Source: Treponema parvum
GTDB taxonomy: Bacteria > Spirochaetota > Spirochaetia > Treponematales > Treponemataceae
NCBI RefSeq assembly: GCF_017893965.1
Contig: NZ_CP054142.1
Span: 1,426,001 to 1,490,000 of the forward strand
Length of the DNA: 64,000 nucleotides
Direction: 5' to 3'
The position numbers and the translations under genes are program-made. The notes below the pieces were generated by a model, which did no database searches, was not told the origin of the DNA, and saw nothing but the letters and a program-made list of their open reading frames with translations. Of this stretch, positions 33,665 through 41,946 are shown piece by piece. Numbering within the stretch: position 1 is the stretch's first letter; each line of letters starts with the position of its first letter.

Positions 33665-33910
33665 TCTACTGGAACTTGTTTGGCAAGAGTAAGGAAAATG
33701 TAATGTCCACAGACGGCAGCGCAATGGGCATGTGTCTTTCATTTTGCAATAGATACTTTTGTTATGAAAAAGTTTTCCACCGGAACTTTAGATTATTTAT
33801 CCGGTGAAAGCCTTTATTCGGGAGACTGCGTCAGTGACACCGTAGTTTCTTCAAAAACTACGGAGTTTAGAATTAACAATTTTTCAATTCGTTTAATAAA
33901 AAGATCATAT
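33665..33910. other. Intergenic stretch 3' of the module 1 immunity gene
   Basis: About 245 bases. A plus-strand open frame of 62 codons is present but looks accidental. Two hairpins stand out: CCGTAGTTT/AAACTACGG (33840-33863) and CACCGG/CCGGTG near 33778-33806. No T-run follows on the minus strand. Confidence 0.4.
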
Positions 33911-34114
33911 TTAACGATTCCAATTCTTATCTATTTTTATCCAAATAAATAATAACAATGCATAAATTACAAAAAAGAGAATTACTAATATATTATCACT
34001 TACTTTTTTTCCAATAGAAAAAAACTTTGTAAGTTTTATGCTTATTAAAATAGATAGTCCTGCTGATATCAAAACAAGAAATAAGTATATTAATGCAGAA
34101 GATATCCTTTTCAT
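33911..34114 (-). CDS. Small two-helix membrane protein, likely immunity partner of C-terminal domain B
   Basis: A ~67-residue protein with two membrane helices (about residues 5-28 and 37-58) and a short basic end (IKIDKNWNR). The ATG at 34114 follows GGAG by nine bases and is one base after the Rhs domain B stop; an in-frame ATG at 34132 overlaps it. Base composition is AT-rich like the rest of the island. Immunity is inferred from position and from the membrane-like nature of domain B. Confidence 0.65.
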   Translation of the reverse strand: MKRISSALIYLFLVLISAGLSILISIKLTKFFSIGKKVSDNILVILFFVIYALLLFIWIKIDKNWNR

Positions 34115-34115
34115 G

Positions 34116-35042
34116 TTAGTTGTCTCCTGCAATACTATTTTTTATATCAATTATAGTTGGAACAACACTTTCTCCAACAACACCAGTTGCGCCTGCCCAT
34201 TTTGGTTGATTGATATTAAACTCTTTCATAGTGCCGGTGAGGACATTACCAATCTGTCCAGAAGTTGTTGTTCCTGCAGCAATCACACCTTGTGTTACGC
34301 CACTAAATAAAGCTGCAGATAAAACACCTTTTCCCATAGTAGAAGCTATTTCTCCAAAAGATTCTGATTCCCCTTTTATTGCATGAGTCACAATATCTTT
34401 AGCACCAGCATCAACCGCACCTGCCACGGTATTAATTGCCACCGTCTTTACTGCAATTTCACCTATAGCTTGAGCTCCGGTTTTCAATCCAGCTGACGCT
34501 GCCGTAGTTACAGCTTTTGTAGTAGCATTTACGGCCAAACCTGATACACCAGATGTAGCAGCACCAATCAATGTTGATGTTCCAATAATTGCCAAAGAAG
34601 TTTTATCTGTAAAGGTATTTTTTACAGCATCTCCAAAACTTTGACCATTAATCATTCTTCCACCAATCTCTGTTGCTGCTGAAGATACGAAACCGACTGC
34701 AGCACCAATAGGAACATTTACAAATCTTCCATCCGGATCGGTATATTTCACCGGATTATTTCCTGCATAATGATATAGCTGCAAGTTTACGATGTTGAAT
34801 ATCCCGCCTTGTCCCGGTAGGCTCTGGTTGTGCTTCTTTGCCTCATCGTTCACAGGCGCCTGCGGTATATACTCTCCTACCGCAGGATCCGTGGATAACC
34901 AGCGGGAGTATTTCGCATCTAAGTACCTAGCCCCATAGTAATACAAGCCCACGCGCGAGACGCCGGCTATCGTGCGTGCTTCGTCCTGCTCTCCTTTAGT
35001 AACCTTAATTTGAATATTATTAATTGCTTTATTGATTAACAA
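34116..35042 (-). CDS. Truncated Rhs core with Gly/Ala-rich C-terminal domain B
   Basis: A 308-residue ORF. Residues ~20-95 are the end of an Rhs core (VGLYYYGARYLDAKYSRWL, STDPAVGEY, LYHYAGNNPVKYTDPDG). The rest (~97-308) is a unique domain rich in Gly, Ala, Val and Thr with several hydrophobic helices, resembling pore-forming or pretoxin regions. The upstream part of the core is missing: homology to the copy at 36060 begins at the QDEART landmark (~35000), and the first ~16 codons are AT-rich filler starting from TTG just inside the end of the preceding immunity gene. It carries the CACGCGCGA/TCGTGCGTG insert at 34950-34978. Confidence 0.8.
   Translation of the reverse strand: MLINKAINNIQIKVTKGEQDEARTIAGVSRVGLYYYGARYLDAKYSRWLSTDPAVGEYIPQAPVNDEAKKHNQSLPGQGGIFNIVNLQLYHYAGNNPVKYTDPDGRFVNVPIGAAVGFVSSAATEIGGRMINGQSFGDAVKNTFTDKTSLAIIGTSTLIGAATSGVSGLAVNATTKAVTTAASAGLKTGAQAIGEIAVKTVAINTVAGAVDAGAKDIVTHAIKGESESFGEIASTMGKGVLSAALFSGVTQGVIAAGTTTSGQIGNVLTGTMKEFNINQPKWAGATGVVGESVVPTIIDIKNSIAGDN
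34950..34978. repeat. In-frame palindromic insert in Rhs core copy B
   Basis: CACGCGCGA (34950-34958), 11-base loop, TCGTGCGTG (34970-34978), with one G-T wobble. It encodes part of ARTIAGVSRV in place of the usual ET of DEETGLYYYG. The same insert with perfect pairing is at 36033-36061. Confidence 0.7.
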
Positions 35043-35269
35043 TTAAACACCTTTCTGTATATCCATATTAATAAACCCTCTGGTAATGCTAAAATAAATA
35101 AAAACAATACAAATCTTGAAAGCTGAATATTTTTTACTATCTGTAAAATAATATTATATAAATCAAAAATAAATTCATACTTTTTTGTCACATATAAAAT
35201 AAAAATTCCATAACCAAGAATTAACAAGTAGAACCCTATTTCTTTTATAATTTTAATCATTATTTCCAT
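35036..35269 (-). CDS. Small membrane protein, likely immunity partner of C-terminal domain C
   Basis: A 77-residue protein with two hydrophobic segments (about residues 9-27 and 48-68), AT-rich. It overlaps the 3' end of the Rhs domain C frame by 17 bases; an ATG at 35260 gives an eight-base overlap instead. It is followed at once by the domain B fragment, whose reading frame begins within the last bases of this gene. Like the module's other immunity candidate it is membrane-embedded, matching a hydrophobic toxin domain. Confidence 0.65.
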   Translation of the reverse strand: MEIMIKIIKEIGFYLLILGYGIFILYVTKKYEFIFDLYNIILQIVKNIQLSRFVLFLFILALPEGLLIWIYRKVFNC

Positions 35270-36556
35270 CTTCGTTTTGCATCACTAAATGTGATAATAT
35301 TTCCTGCCATAATCCAATAAATACATCTTTTGTCGCTTCATTTTTGGCAGTATCCGTTAATCCATTTTTTGACATATACATAATCTTCGAGACTGACTCA
35401 CCAGTTAAAGAATTCTTATATGTTCCTTTTGCTCCAGTATTTGCTGTTGCTCCTGTTATAATGCCTGCAACACCTGCAATAGCAGTATTAACGCCTACAT
35501 TTTCGGTCAATTCATTACCATGTATTGCATTATCTGCGACTGTGCCAACAGCGGCACCTGCCATATTAGCTGATGCATTCAAAATCATATTTGCCGCTTT
35601 ATAAACTTTTACAGCATCTCCTATAGCTTTTATTGAACTTACACCGCCTGTTATGGCACCAGTGACGGCTCCACCTAAAAATGCAGCACCTACAGATTTT
35701 ACATCAACATTTTTAACGGCATCTGTAAAATTTTGTCCGCTGGTCATATTAGACGCAGTTTGTACCACAAAATTGGTAGCAGTACCGGTAATACCACCTA
35801 CAATAGCACCGACTACTGCTTGTGGCATACGACCGTCAGGGTCTTCATATTTTACCGGATTATTATTTGCGTAATTATATAGATGTGAAGATAAAGTATT
35901 ATATATTCCTCCCCCAGGTAATTTGGAGTGATCTGCCCCTGCCACCGGAACATACTCCCCGACCGCCGGATCCGTTGACAGCCACCTTGAGTACTTCGCA
36001 TCCAAGTAGCGTGCTCCGTAGTAATACAAGCCCACGCACGAGACGCCGGCTATCGTGCGTGCTTCATCTTGTTCTTTAGCTGTGAACGCCGCAACCTTAC
36101 GGTTGCTTCCCGAGTTTTGCAATGCAAAACTCGTAGAAAAAGGCTTCGATCTGAGCTCCACTCCATTTTCTGACTTCTTTTCTACTCACAGCTCTCCATA
36201 CGGCGTGTATTCAATACGTTGGTACTCGTTTCCTTCATAGTCTGTTACAAGCTGTGCAGAACCTAAGTGATCAGGATGGTAGTAGTACCTGTGGTGATAT
36301 TCATCGCTTTGCCCATAGCTTATATCAAGTTTACTTGTCTGCTTGGTTACGATCCTTGTCTCACCTAAGTATATGTGTTTTGAATACTGCCCTTCAGGAA
36401 GTCCCGTATCAGTATGCCATGTCCACATTGTGTTAAAGTATAATGTCTCACTTGAGTTAGAAAGAGTCCATTTGGCAGCTCTGTTTCCGTCCGCACTATA
36501 TGCATAGCGCGTATCATAGACAGAGTTTACGCTCCTCTGGCAAACGCCATTTAAAA
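35253..36556 (-). pseudogene. Rhs core fragment with C-terminal domain C, single nonsense codon
   Basis: The longest Rhs fragment, ~434 codons, open from directly after the acyl-CoA synthetase stop (TAA, then GTTTTAAATGGCG). It reads YDTRYAYSADGNRAAKWTL, KHIYLGETRIV, YHPDHLGSAQLVTDYEG, TPYGEL, then TGA at 36186-36188 where copy A has TGG (Trp), and continues in frame through AFTAKEQDE, VGLYYYGARYLDAKYSRWL and NNPVKYEDPDG into a unique domain of ~205 residues. That domain is Gly/Ala-rich with hydrophobic helices and ends in a polar stretch (KDVFIGLWQEILSHLVMQ). The N-terminal Rhs repeats are absent. A single suppressible or sequencing-level change separates it from an intact frame. Confidence 0.85.
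36033..36133. repeat. Cluster of three in-frame palindromes in Rhs core copy C
   Basis: Three palindromes in coding sequence: CACGCACGA/TCGTGCGTG (36033-36061, 11-base loop), GCAACC/GGTTGC (36091-36106, four-base loop) and CGAGTTTTGCA/TGCAAAACTCG (36111-36133, one-base centre). The first replaces two codons (ET) of the conserved DEETGLYYYG motif with ten; the other two fill the stretch between the PYGELW and FTAKEQ landmarks. All keep the frame. Confidence 0.75.
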
Positions 36557-36557
36557 C

Positions 36558-38519
36558 TTACTTTGAAAACAGCGACTTTATCTGCTTTTCGTAGATCTTT
36601 ACGACCTTGTGGCGCATGACCTCCATCTTTGCGTTTATTTCCTTGCCTTGCTCAAAGCTTTCCGGCAAAAGCACAAATTTATATATGTATTCACAGGGTC
36701 TGAAACCTTCTTCCGCACAAATACGTTTGTCAAGCTCGCCTCTTATAAGCGATTGAATTTCGTTTGATTCAAGCAGAGCTTCATATGTTTCAAACACAAT
36801 ACGGTTTTCTTCGGCGTACGCAATAACGGCGTCTTTTGAAGGGACGACCAGCGCTGCAATGTATTTTTGATCCTGTCCTTCAAGCACGACCGTTTCAATA
36901 TAACTCGAAGTGCACGCGGCTTGTTCGATCGGCAAAGGTTCGATGTTTTCTCCGCCCAATAATACTATCGTATCCTTAGCCCGCCCTATTATTTTTATTT
37001 CATTGTCATAGGTCATCATTCCTATGTCGCCGGTGTTAAGCCATCCGTCTTTGTCGATTGTCTTTTCCGTAAGCTCAGGATTTTTGTAATAGCCTTTCAT
37101 TATTTGCCTGCCTTTCGCAAGCACAAGCCCTGTTTTACCCGGCGGCAGAGGTTCTTGAGAAAGTATTTTGCCATCTTCCATAGCGACGATCTTTACCTGA
37201 GCGGAAGCATATACCTGTCCTACGCAGCCGGAACGAGGTTTGTACGGTCTCCTTACCGAAAGGATGGGACCCGCTTCGGTAATTCCGTAGCCTTCAAGCA
37301 ATTTAAAATTTATCGCGTGATAAAAAGCGTCGGTGTCCGGCTGAAGGCTTCCGCCGCCGGATATCGCATAATGCATATTTCCGCCGAATTTCGCTCTGAT
37401 CTTTTTAAAAATTATAAGATCGAATAAGGCGTTAATAGGCGCAAGCAATAAAAACGGAACTATGCAGACAACAGTATCGACCAATCGCATAGTTTTTCGG
37501 TAGCGGCATATAAGTCCGAACACGCGATCCTTCGCCCAGTTGTAAACTTTACCGACTGAAACGGCGGTGTCAAAAAGAGCGAGCGTTATTCCGCCCTTCT
37601 TTTTCATGGCGCTGAAAAATCCCTGTGCGACCGATTCCCACAAGCGGGGAACGCCGCACATCGTGTTAGGATGCAGCGCTTCCATGTCGGCAAGCATTAC
37701 GGACGCAGCCGGGCGGGAATAAATCATTCCGTTTTTTAAAGCGATGATAAGATAATTAACGGCTCTTTCAAACGAATGCCATACGGGCAGGATGGAAAGC
37801 CAAATATCGCCCTGCTTTAGAAAAGGCAAGGCTTCGTGTATAACTTCGCACTGGGCTATATAGCTGTCATGCGACAGCATGACGCCTTTGGGATTTCCCG
37901 TAGTGCCGGACGTAAAGATGATCGTCGCAATTTCATCGGGGGATGTTTTATCCATCTCTTCTTCAACGCTTTTTCGTTCGTCTTCAGTGCTTTTACGGCC
38001 TTCGTCCTCAAGATCGATGAATTTGTGTACTCGTATGCCCTTTTCTTCCGCCAAAGACTTTATTTCGGCGTCGGCGGAATCAAATAAGACGGCGTCTTTT
38101 AACAAGGGAACTTCTTCGATCTTTTCAAGAACTTTTTGAAGCTGGCGGGCGTTTTCAAAAAAGCAAACGGCGCATTCCACGTAACTTAAAATAAAACGGA
38201 TTTCGGATCCCATAGAGTCGCATCCGCGGGGGACGTCGGCCGCTCCCAGCGAAAGAAGGGCCAAATCGGTAACCAGCCATTCGCGGCGATTGTCCGAAAT
38301 AAGTCCCACCCTGTCGCCCCTCTTTATGCCGAATTTCTTAAGCACGGCCGCCAACTCAACTACGCGAGTATAAACGCGGCGGTACGTATACGTATCATAT
38401 TTTTTGTCGTCGTTTTTCACATATTGAAGAACCACGTCCGGACACTCCTGCATCCGGGAGCGCAGCATGAGAGGAACATTTTTACCCAAAGTTTTGTCGT
38501 TTTCCAAAATCAGAGCCAT
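36558..38519 (-). CDS. Long-chain fatty acid-CoA ligase, copy 1
   Basis: A 653-residue AMP-forming ligase that activates fatty acids to acyl-CoA. The P-loop TIIFTSGTTGNPKGVMLSHDS lies near residue 200, LLEGYGITEAGPIL near 405 and GWLNTGDIGMMTYDNEIKIIGRAKD near 490, the canonical adenylate-forming motifs. The C-terminus (AKMEVMRHKVVKIYEKQ) is conserved with its neighbour. It is probably a membrane-associated enzyme that feeds host-derived fatty acids into lipid synthesis, since treponemes scavenge lipids. It follows copy 2 by 15 bases in one operon. Its stop is immediately next to the Rhs island boundary. Confidence 0.93.
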   Translation of the reverse strand: MALILENDKTLGKNVPLMLRSRMQECPDVVLQYVKNDDKKYDTYTYRRVYTRVVELAAVLKKFGIKRGDRVGLISDNRREWLVTDLALLSLGAADVPRGCDSMGSEIRFILSYVECAVCFFENARQLQKVLEKIEEVPLLKDAVLFDSADAEIKSLAEEKGIRVHKFIDLEDEGRKSTEDERKSVEEEMDKTSPDEIATIIFTSGTTGNPKGVMLSHDSYIAQCEVIHEALPFLKQGDIWLSILPVWHSFERAVNYLIIALKNGMIYSRPAASVMLADMEALHPNTMCGVPRLWESVAQGFFSAMKKKGGITLALFDTAVSVGKVYNWAKDRVFGLICRYRKTMRLVDTVVCIVPFLLLAPINALFDLIIFKKIRAKFGGNMHYAISGGGSLQPDTDAFYHAINFKLLEGYGITEAGPILSVRRPYKPRSGCVGQVYASAQVKIVAMEDGKILSQEPLPPGKTGLVLAKGRQIMKGYYKNPELTEKTIDKDGWLNTGDIGMMTYDNEIKIIGRAKDTIVLLGGENIEPLPIEQAACTSSYIETVVLEGQDQKYIAALVVPSKDAVIAYAEENRIVFETYEALLESNEIQSLIRGELDKRICAEEGFRPCEYIYKFVLLPESFEQGKEINAKMEVMRHKVVKIYEKQIKSLFSK

Positions 38520-38534
38520 TTTAATTCCTTAATT

Positions 38535-40526
38535 TTATTCGTAAAGTTTTTTCATTTGACGGGCATAAATTTTTACGATCTTATGCCGCATTTTTTCCAT
38601 CTTCGAATTTATTTCTTCGCCGACGGTAAAGCTTTTTTCCAAAAGCGTAAACTTAAAAATACGTTCGCAAGCTCTAAAGCCTTTTTCAGCATTTACTCTT
38701 GAATCTATTTCGTTACGGATAAGGCTTATTATTTCGTTCGATTGCAAAAGACCTTCGTAACTTTCATATACTACACGATTTTCTTCGGCATAGGCAAGGA
38801 CGGAATCCTTTATAGGAACTATCAGAGCCGCAATGTATTTTTGATCTTGCCCCACCACCACTGCGGTTTCTATGTATTTGCTTGAACATACGGCGTTTTC
38901 AATCACCTGCGGCTCGACATTTTCGCCTCCCAACAAGACGATAGTGTCTTTGGCGCGTCCGGTAATCTTTATTTCATTATCCTGAGTGAGCATACCGAGG
39001 TCTCCGGTGTTGAACCAGCCGTCTTTGTCTATTACGGCTTCGGTCAAATCCGGACGTTTGTAATATCCCTTCATAACCTGACGGCCGCGCGCAAGTATGA
39101 GCCCTCGCTTTCCGGGAGGAAGCGGTTCGCTCCCGGCGATACGGCCGTCCTTTTCGGCTACTACCTTTATTTCCGCGCAGGGCATGACTTCGCCTACGCA
39201 ACCAGAACGCGGTTTTTTGGAATTGCGAAGAGAAAGGACGGGCGCGGTTTCCGTAAGACCGTAACCTTCCAGCAATTTAAAACCTATCGCGTGGTAAAAA
39301 GCGTCCGTTTCGGCTTGAAGGCTTCCACCGCCTGAAATAGCGCCCGACATTTTTCCGCCGAGTTGTGCGCGGATCTTTCTAAACACCAAAAGATCGCATA
39401 CGGCGTTTGGAATTATCATAAGTAAAAAAGGAATAAAGGCGTAAATCGTATCAAAGATGCGGATCGTCTTACGGTAGCGGCATATTAGGCCGAACACGCG
39501 ATCCTTAGCCCACCAATATGTCTTTCCTATAGATACGGCTACGTTAAAAAACGCATAAGAAAGAGAGCCTTTTTTACGTATTTCGGAAAAAAAACGCTTG
39601 GCGATCGCATCCCAAAGGCGCGGAACGGAGCACATCCACTGAGGATGCATAGCCGCCATGTCAGCCAAAATTCTTGCCGCCACGGGCTTCGAATATACGC
39701 AGCCGTTTTTCAGAACCGGAATGAAGTACTGGAAGGCGCGTTCAAAAACATGCCATACTGGAAGAACCGAAAGCCAAAGATCGCCTTCTTTTGAATCCGG
39801 CAGGACGTACTTTATCACCTGGCATTGAACAAGAAAATTGTCGTGCGTGAGCATAACGCCTTTCGGGATTCCGGTAGTTCCCGACGTAAAAATTATCGTA
39901 GCTATGTCGTCAGACTTTACGTTGTCGATTATGTCATTTATCTCTTTTCTGTCCTCTTCGCTTGTGGAACGGCGCGCGATCTCTTCAAGATTTATATAGT
40001 TATGAATTATAATACCGGCCGCTGCGGCGCGCGTTACAAGGGCGGGATCCGCGGAATCGAATAAGATCGCATGCTTGAGACAAGGAACTTCGTCAGGTTT
40101 TTCAAGAATCTTTTCGAACTGTTTGGCGTTTTCAAAAAATGAAAATTTACATTCGGTAAAATTTAATATAAAACGTATTTCCTGTCCCGTGGAATCGCAG
40201 CCTCTCGGCACGTCGATCGCCCCGAGCGACAAAAGCGCATAATCGGTTGTCATCCATTCTCGGCGGTTGTCGGCGATAAGGCCTACACGATCGCCGTGTT
40301 TTATGCCCATTTTTTTTAACTGGCAGGCCATGTCAAGCGCCCTGCGATAGACACGTTCATATGTATAACAGTCGAATTTGTCTACTTCGTTTTTGACGGC
40401 TTGAAGAGTAACATTGGGACACTGTGCGACGCGCTTTCTGAGCATATCGGGTATGCTTTTTCCCAAAGTCATGTCATATTTACTTTTATCAAATAATAAT
40501 TGGGATATCTGTCTAAAACTAACCAT
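38535..40526 (-). CDS. Long-chain fatty acid-CoA ligase, copy 2
   Basis: A ~663-residue paralogue of the downstream copy, similar along its full length (TIIFTSGTTGIPKGVMLTHDN, LLEGYGLTETAPVL, GWFNTGDLGMLTQDNEIKITGRAKD). The pair is a tandem duplication; differences are spread evenly, so it is old. The start is ATG 40526 (MVSFRQISQLLFDKSKYDM); an in-frame ATG 120 bases further up would add an Arg/Cys-rich stretch with no family match and would cross the promoter. There is no Shine-Dalgarno; the -10 box is nine bases before the ATG. Confidence 0.92.
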   Translation of the reverse strand: MVSFRQISQLLFDKSKYDMTLGKSIPDMLRKRVAQCPNVTLQAVKNEVDKFDCYTYERVYRRALDMACQLKKMGIKHGDRVGLIADNRREWMTTDYALLSLGAIDVPRGCDSTGQEIRFILNFTECKFSFFENAKQFEKILEKPDEVPCLKHAILFDSADPALVTRAAAAGIIIHNYINLEEIARRSTSEEDRKEINDIIDNVKSDDIATIIFTSGTTGIPKGVMLTHDNFLVQCQVIKYVLPDSKEGDLWLSVLPVWHVFERAFQYFIPVLKNGCVYSKPVAARILADMAAMHPQWMCSVPRLWDAIAKRFFSEIRKKGSLSYAFFNVAVSIGKTYWWAKDRVFGLICRYRKTIRIFDTIYAFIPFLLMIIPNAVCDLLVFRKIRAQLGGKMSGAISGGGSLQAETDAFYHAIGFKLLEGYGLTETAPVLSLRNSKKPRSGCVGEVMPCAEIKVVAEKDGRIAGSEPLPPGKRGLILARGRQVMKGYYKRPDLTEAVIDKDGWFNTGDLGMLTQDNEIKITGRAKDTIVLLGGENVEPQVIENAVCSSKYIETAVVVGQDQKYIAALIVPIKDSVLAYAEENRVVYESYEGLLQSNEIISLIRNEIDSRVNAEKGFRACERIFKFTLLEKSFTVGEEINSKMEKMRHKIVKIYARQMKKLYE

Positions 40527-40535
40527 GTTCGTGAC

Positions 40536-40562
40536 ATTATCACACTTTTTGTCTTTATGCAA
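40536..40562 (-). promoter_or_regulatory. Candidate promoter of the acyl-CoA ligase operon
   Basis: Minus strand TTGCAT (40557-40562), 15-base spacer, GATAAT (40536-40541), then nine bases to the ATG. The spacer is short, which lowers confidence; the -10 matches five of six. Confidence 0.35.
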
Positions 40563-40734
40563 GAAAAAAAAGCAGTTCAGCTTGCGCCGGTATCCGCGCA
40601 GGACGTTTGACGCAGAGCCTAACGCATTGCCGCCCGCAACGGGCATTCACGCGGGACGCTTGCTCGCTGCAATCGCCGGTCGCGGACAAAAGCTAAGTAC
40701 CCCGCCGGCCGCCGCCAATCATGCCAAACTTTGC
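40563..40734. other. GC-rich intergenic stretch
   Basis: About 170 bases clearly richer in G and C than the flanking promoters, with a GCCCG-CAA-CGGGC hairpin near 40628-40640. No ORF or family was recognised. It may be the remnant of an element or of a lost gene. Confidence 0.4.
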
Positions 40735-40763
40735 TTGCCGTAAAAAAAACTTTAGGTTATACT
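40735..40763 (+). promoter_or_regulatory. Candidate promoter of thiI
   Basis: TTGCCG (40735-40740), 17-base spacer, TATACT (40758-40763). The thiI ATG at 40771 is seven bases after the -10 and has no Shine-Dalgarno, so the mRNA is predicted to be leaderless. Confidence 0.5.
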
Positions 40764-40770
40764 GCCGTAC

Positions 40771-41946
40771 ATGACGTATCTGGCAAAGCTGGGCGAACTG
40801 ACTCTGAAAAAATCGAATTTAAAAGAATTCGAGCGGCGTCTGGTAAATAACGCGCGCCTTTATCTTGAAACGGTAAGTGCAAAAGTTTCACTCATCGCGG
40901 GACGGCTTTATATTGAAACCGACGAATACGGCGAAAAAGCCGTAGAGTTCACGCTCAGCCGCCTTATAGGGATTACCGGCTGGGCAAAGGCAAGCGTATG
41001 TGAAAAAGACATGGAATCAATAAAGAAAGCCGTCCTTGAACAAGCCGTATCGGCAAAACAAAACGGAGCCGAAACATTTAAACTTGAAACAAGGCGCGCC
41101 GATAAAAATTTTCCCTTAACTTCATATGAAGTAAATTGCCGGGCCGCCGCCGACATTGACGGAAAGCTTCTTAAAGTAAACGTTCATAAACCCGACGTCG
41201 TCATAAACATTGAAATCCGTGAGAGATGCTTCGTTTATGCGGATCAAAAAAAGGGCTGCCGCGGACTTCCCGTGGGTTCAAGCGGCCACGGACTTCTTTT
41301 GCTCTCAGGCGGCTTGGATTCTCCCGTAGCCGGATACCGCATGATCCGCCGCGGAATGTTCGTAGATTCCGCTTACTTTCATTCTTACCCCTATACGTCC
41401 GAAGAGGCTCAGAACAAGGTAGAGGTTCTTGCGGAAAAAATTGCACAATACGGCATTGTAAACCACCTTCATATAATCCCTTTTACCGAAGTTCAGATGA
41501 AAATAAAAGAAAAAGCGCCCGAAGAATGGACGACGCTGATGCTTCGCGTCTGTATGATGAAGGCGGTAAATATAATATCCGGCCTTATAAAAGCTCAGTG
41601 CGTTATAACCGGCGAAAGCCTGGGGCAGGTGGCAAGCCAGACTATAGAAAACATGAGCGTGACGGAAGACGCCTGCTCCATTCAGCTTTTACGACCGCTA
41701 GTCGGAATGGACAAAGAAGAAATAATCGAGGACGCAAATTTCATAGGAACTTATGAAACCTCAATTCTACCATATGAAGACTGCTGCGTGCTTTTTTCTC
41801 CGCGCCACCCTGTGCTACGAGGAAGTGTCGAAGACGCAAAAAAAATTTACGATTCGCTTGAAGTAGACGACTTAATAAAAAAAGCCGTAGAAAACCGCGT
41901 AATAAAAAAATATCACGTAAGGAATATAGTCGAAAAGAATTTCTAA
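40771..41946 (+). CDS. thiI: ThiI, tRNA 4-thiouridine synthase
   Basis: ThiI adenylates U8 of tRNA and transfers sulfur to make 4-thiouridine. It has an N-terminal ferredoxin-like and THUMP region (residues 1-165) and a PP-loop ATPase domain with the signature LLLLSGGLDSPVAGYRMIRRG near 175-195, then HIIPFTEVQ and TGESLGQVASQTIENM. At 391 residues it lacks the C-terminal rhodanese domain of the E. coli enzyme. Cys residues in EDCCVLFSPRHP are the family's catalytic-region candidates. The gene converges with the next, overlapping it by four bases. Confidence 0.95.
   Translation: MTYLAKLGELTLKKSNLKEFERRLVNNARLYLETVSAKVSLIAGRLYIETDEYGEKAVEFTLSRLIGITGWAKASVCEKDMESIKKAVLEQAVSAKQNGAETFKLETRRADKNFPLTSYEVNCRAAADIDGKLLKVNVHKPDVVINIEIRERCFVYADQKKGCRGLPVGSSGHGLLLLSGGLDSPVAGYRMIRRGMFVDSAYFHSYPYTSEEAQNKVEVLAEKIAQYGIVNHLHIIPFTEVQMKIKEKAPEEWTTLMLRVCMMKAVNIISGLIKAQCVITGESLGQVASQTIENMSVTEDACSIQLLRPLVGMDKEEIIEDANFIGTYETSILPYEDCCVLFSPRHPVLRGSVEDAKKIYDSLEVDDLIKKAVENRVIKKYHVRNIVEKNF

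Noticed and set aside
33764-33952. 62-codon open frame between the repeat and the immunity gene
   Set aside because: No Shine-Dalgarno, no family match, and it runs into the opposite-strand gene.
40612-40640. Integron attC-like core GCCTAAC near 40616-40622, suggesting a cassette array as in T. denticola
   Set aside because: No matching GTTRRRY partner lies at attC distance and no integrase gene is in the window. The Rhs island repeats do not fit attC architecture either.
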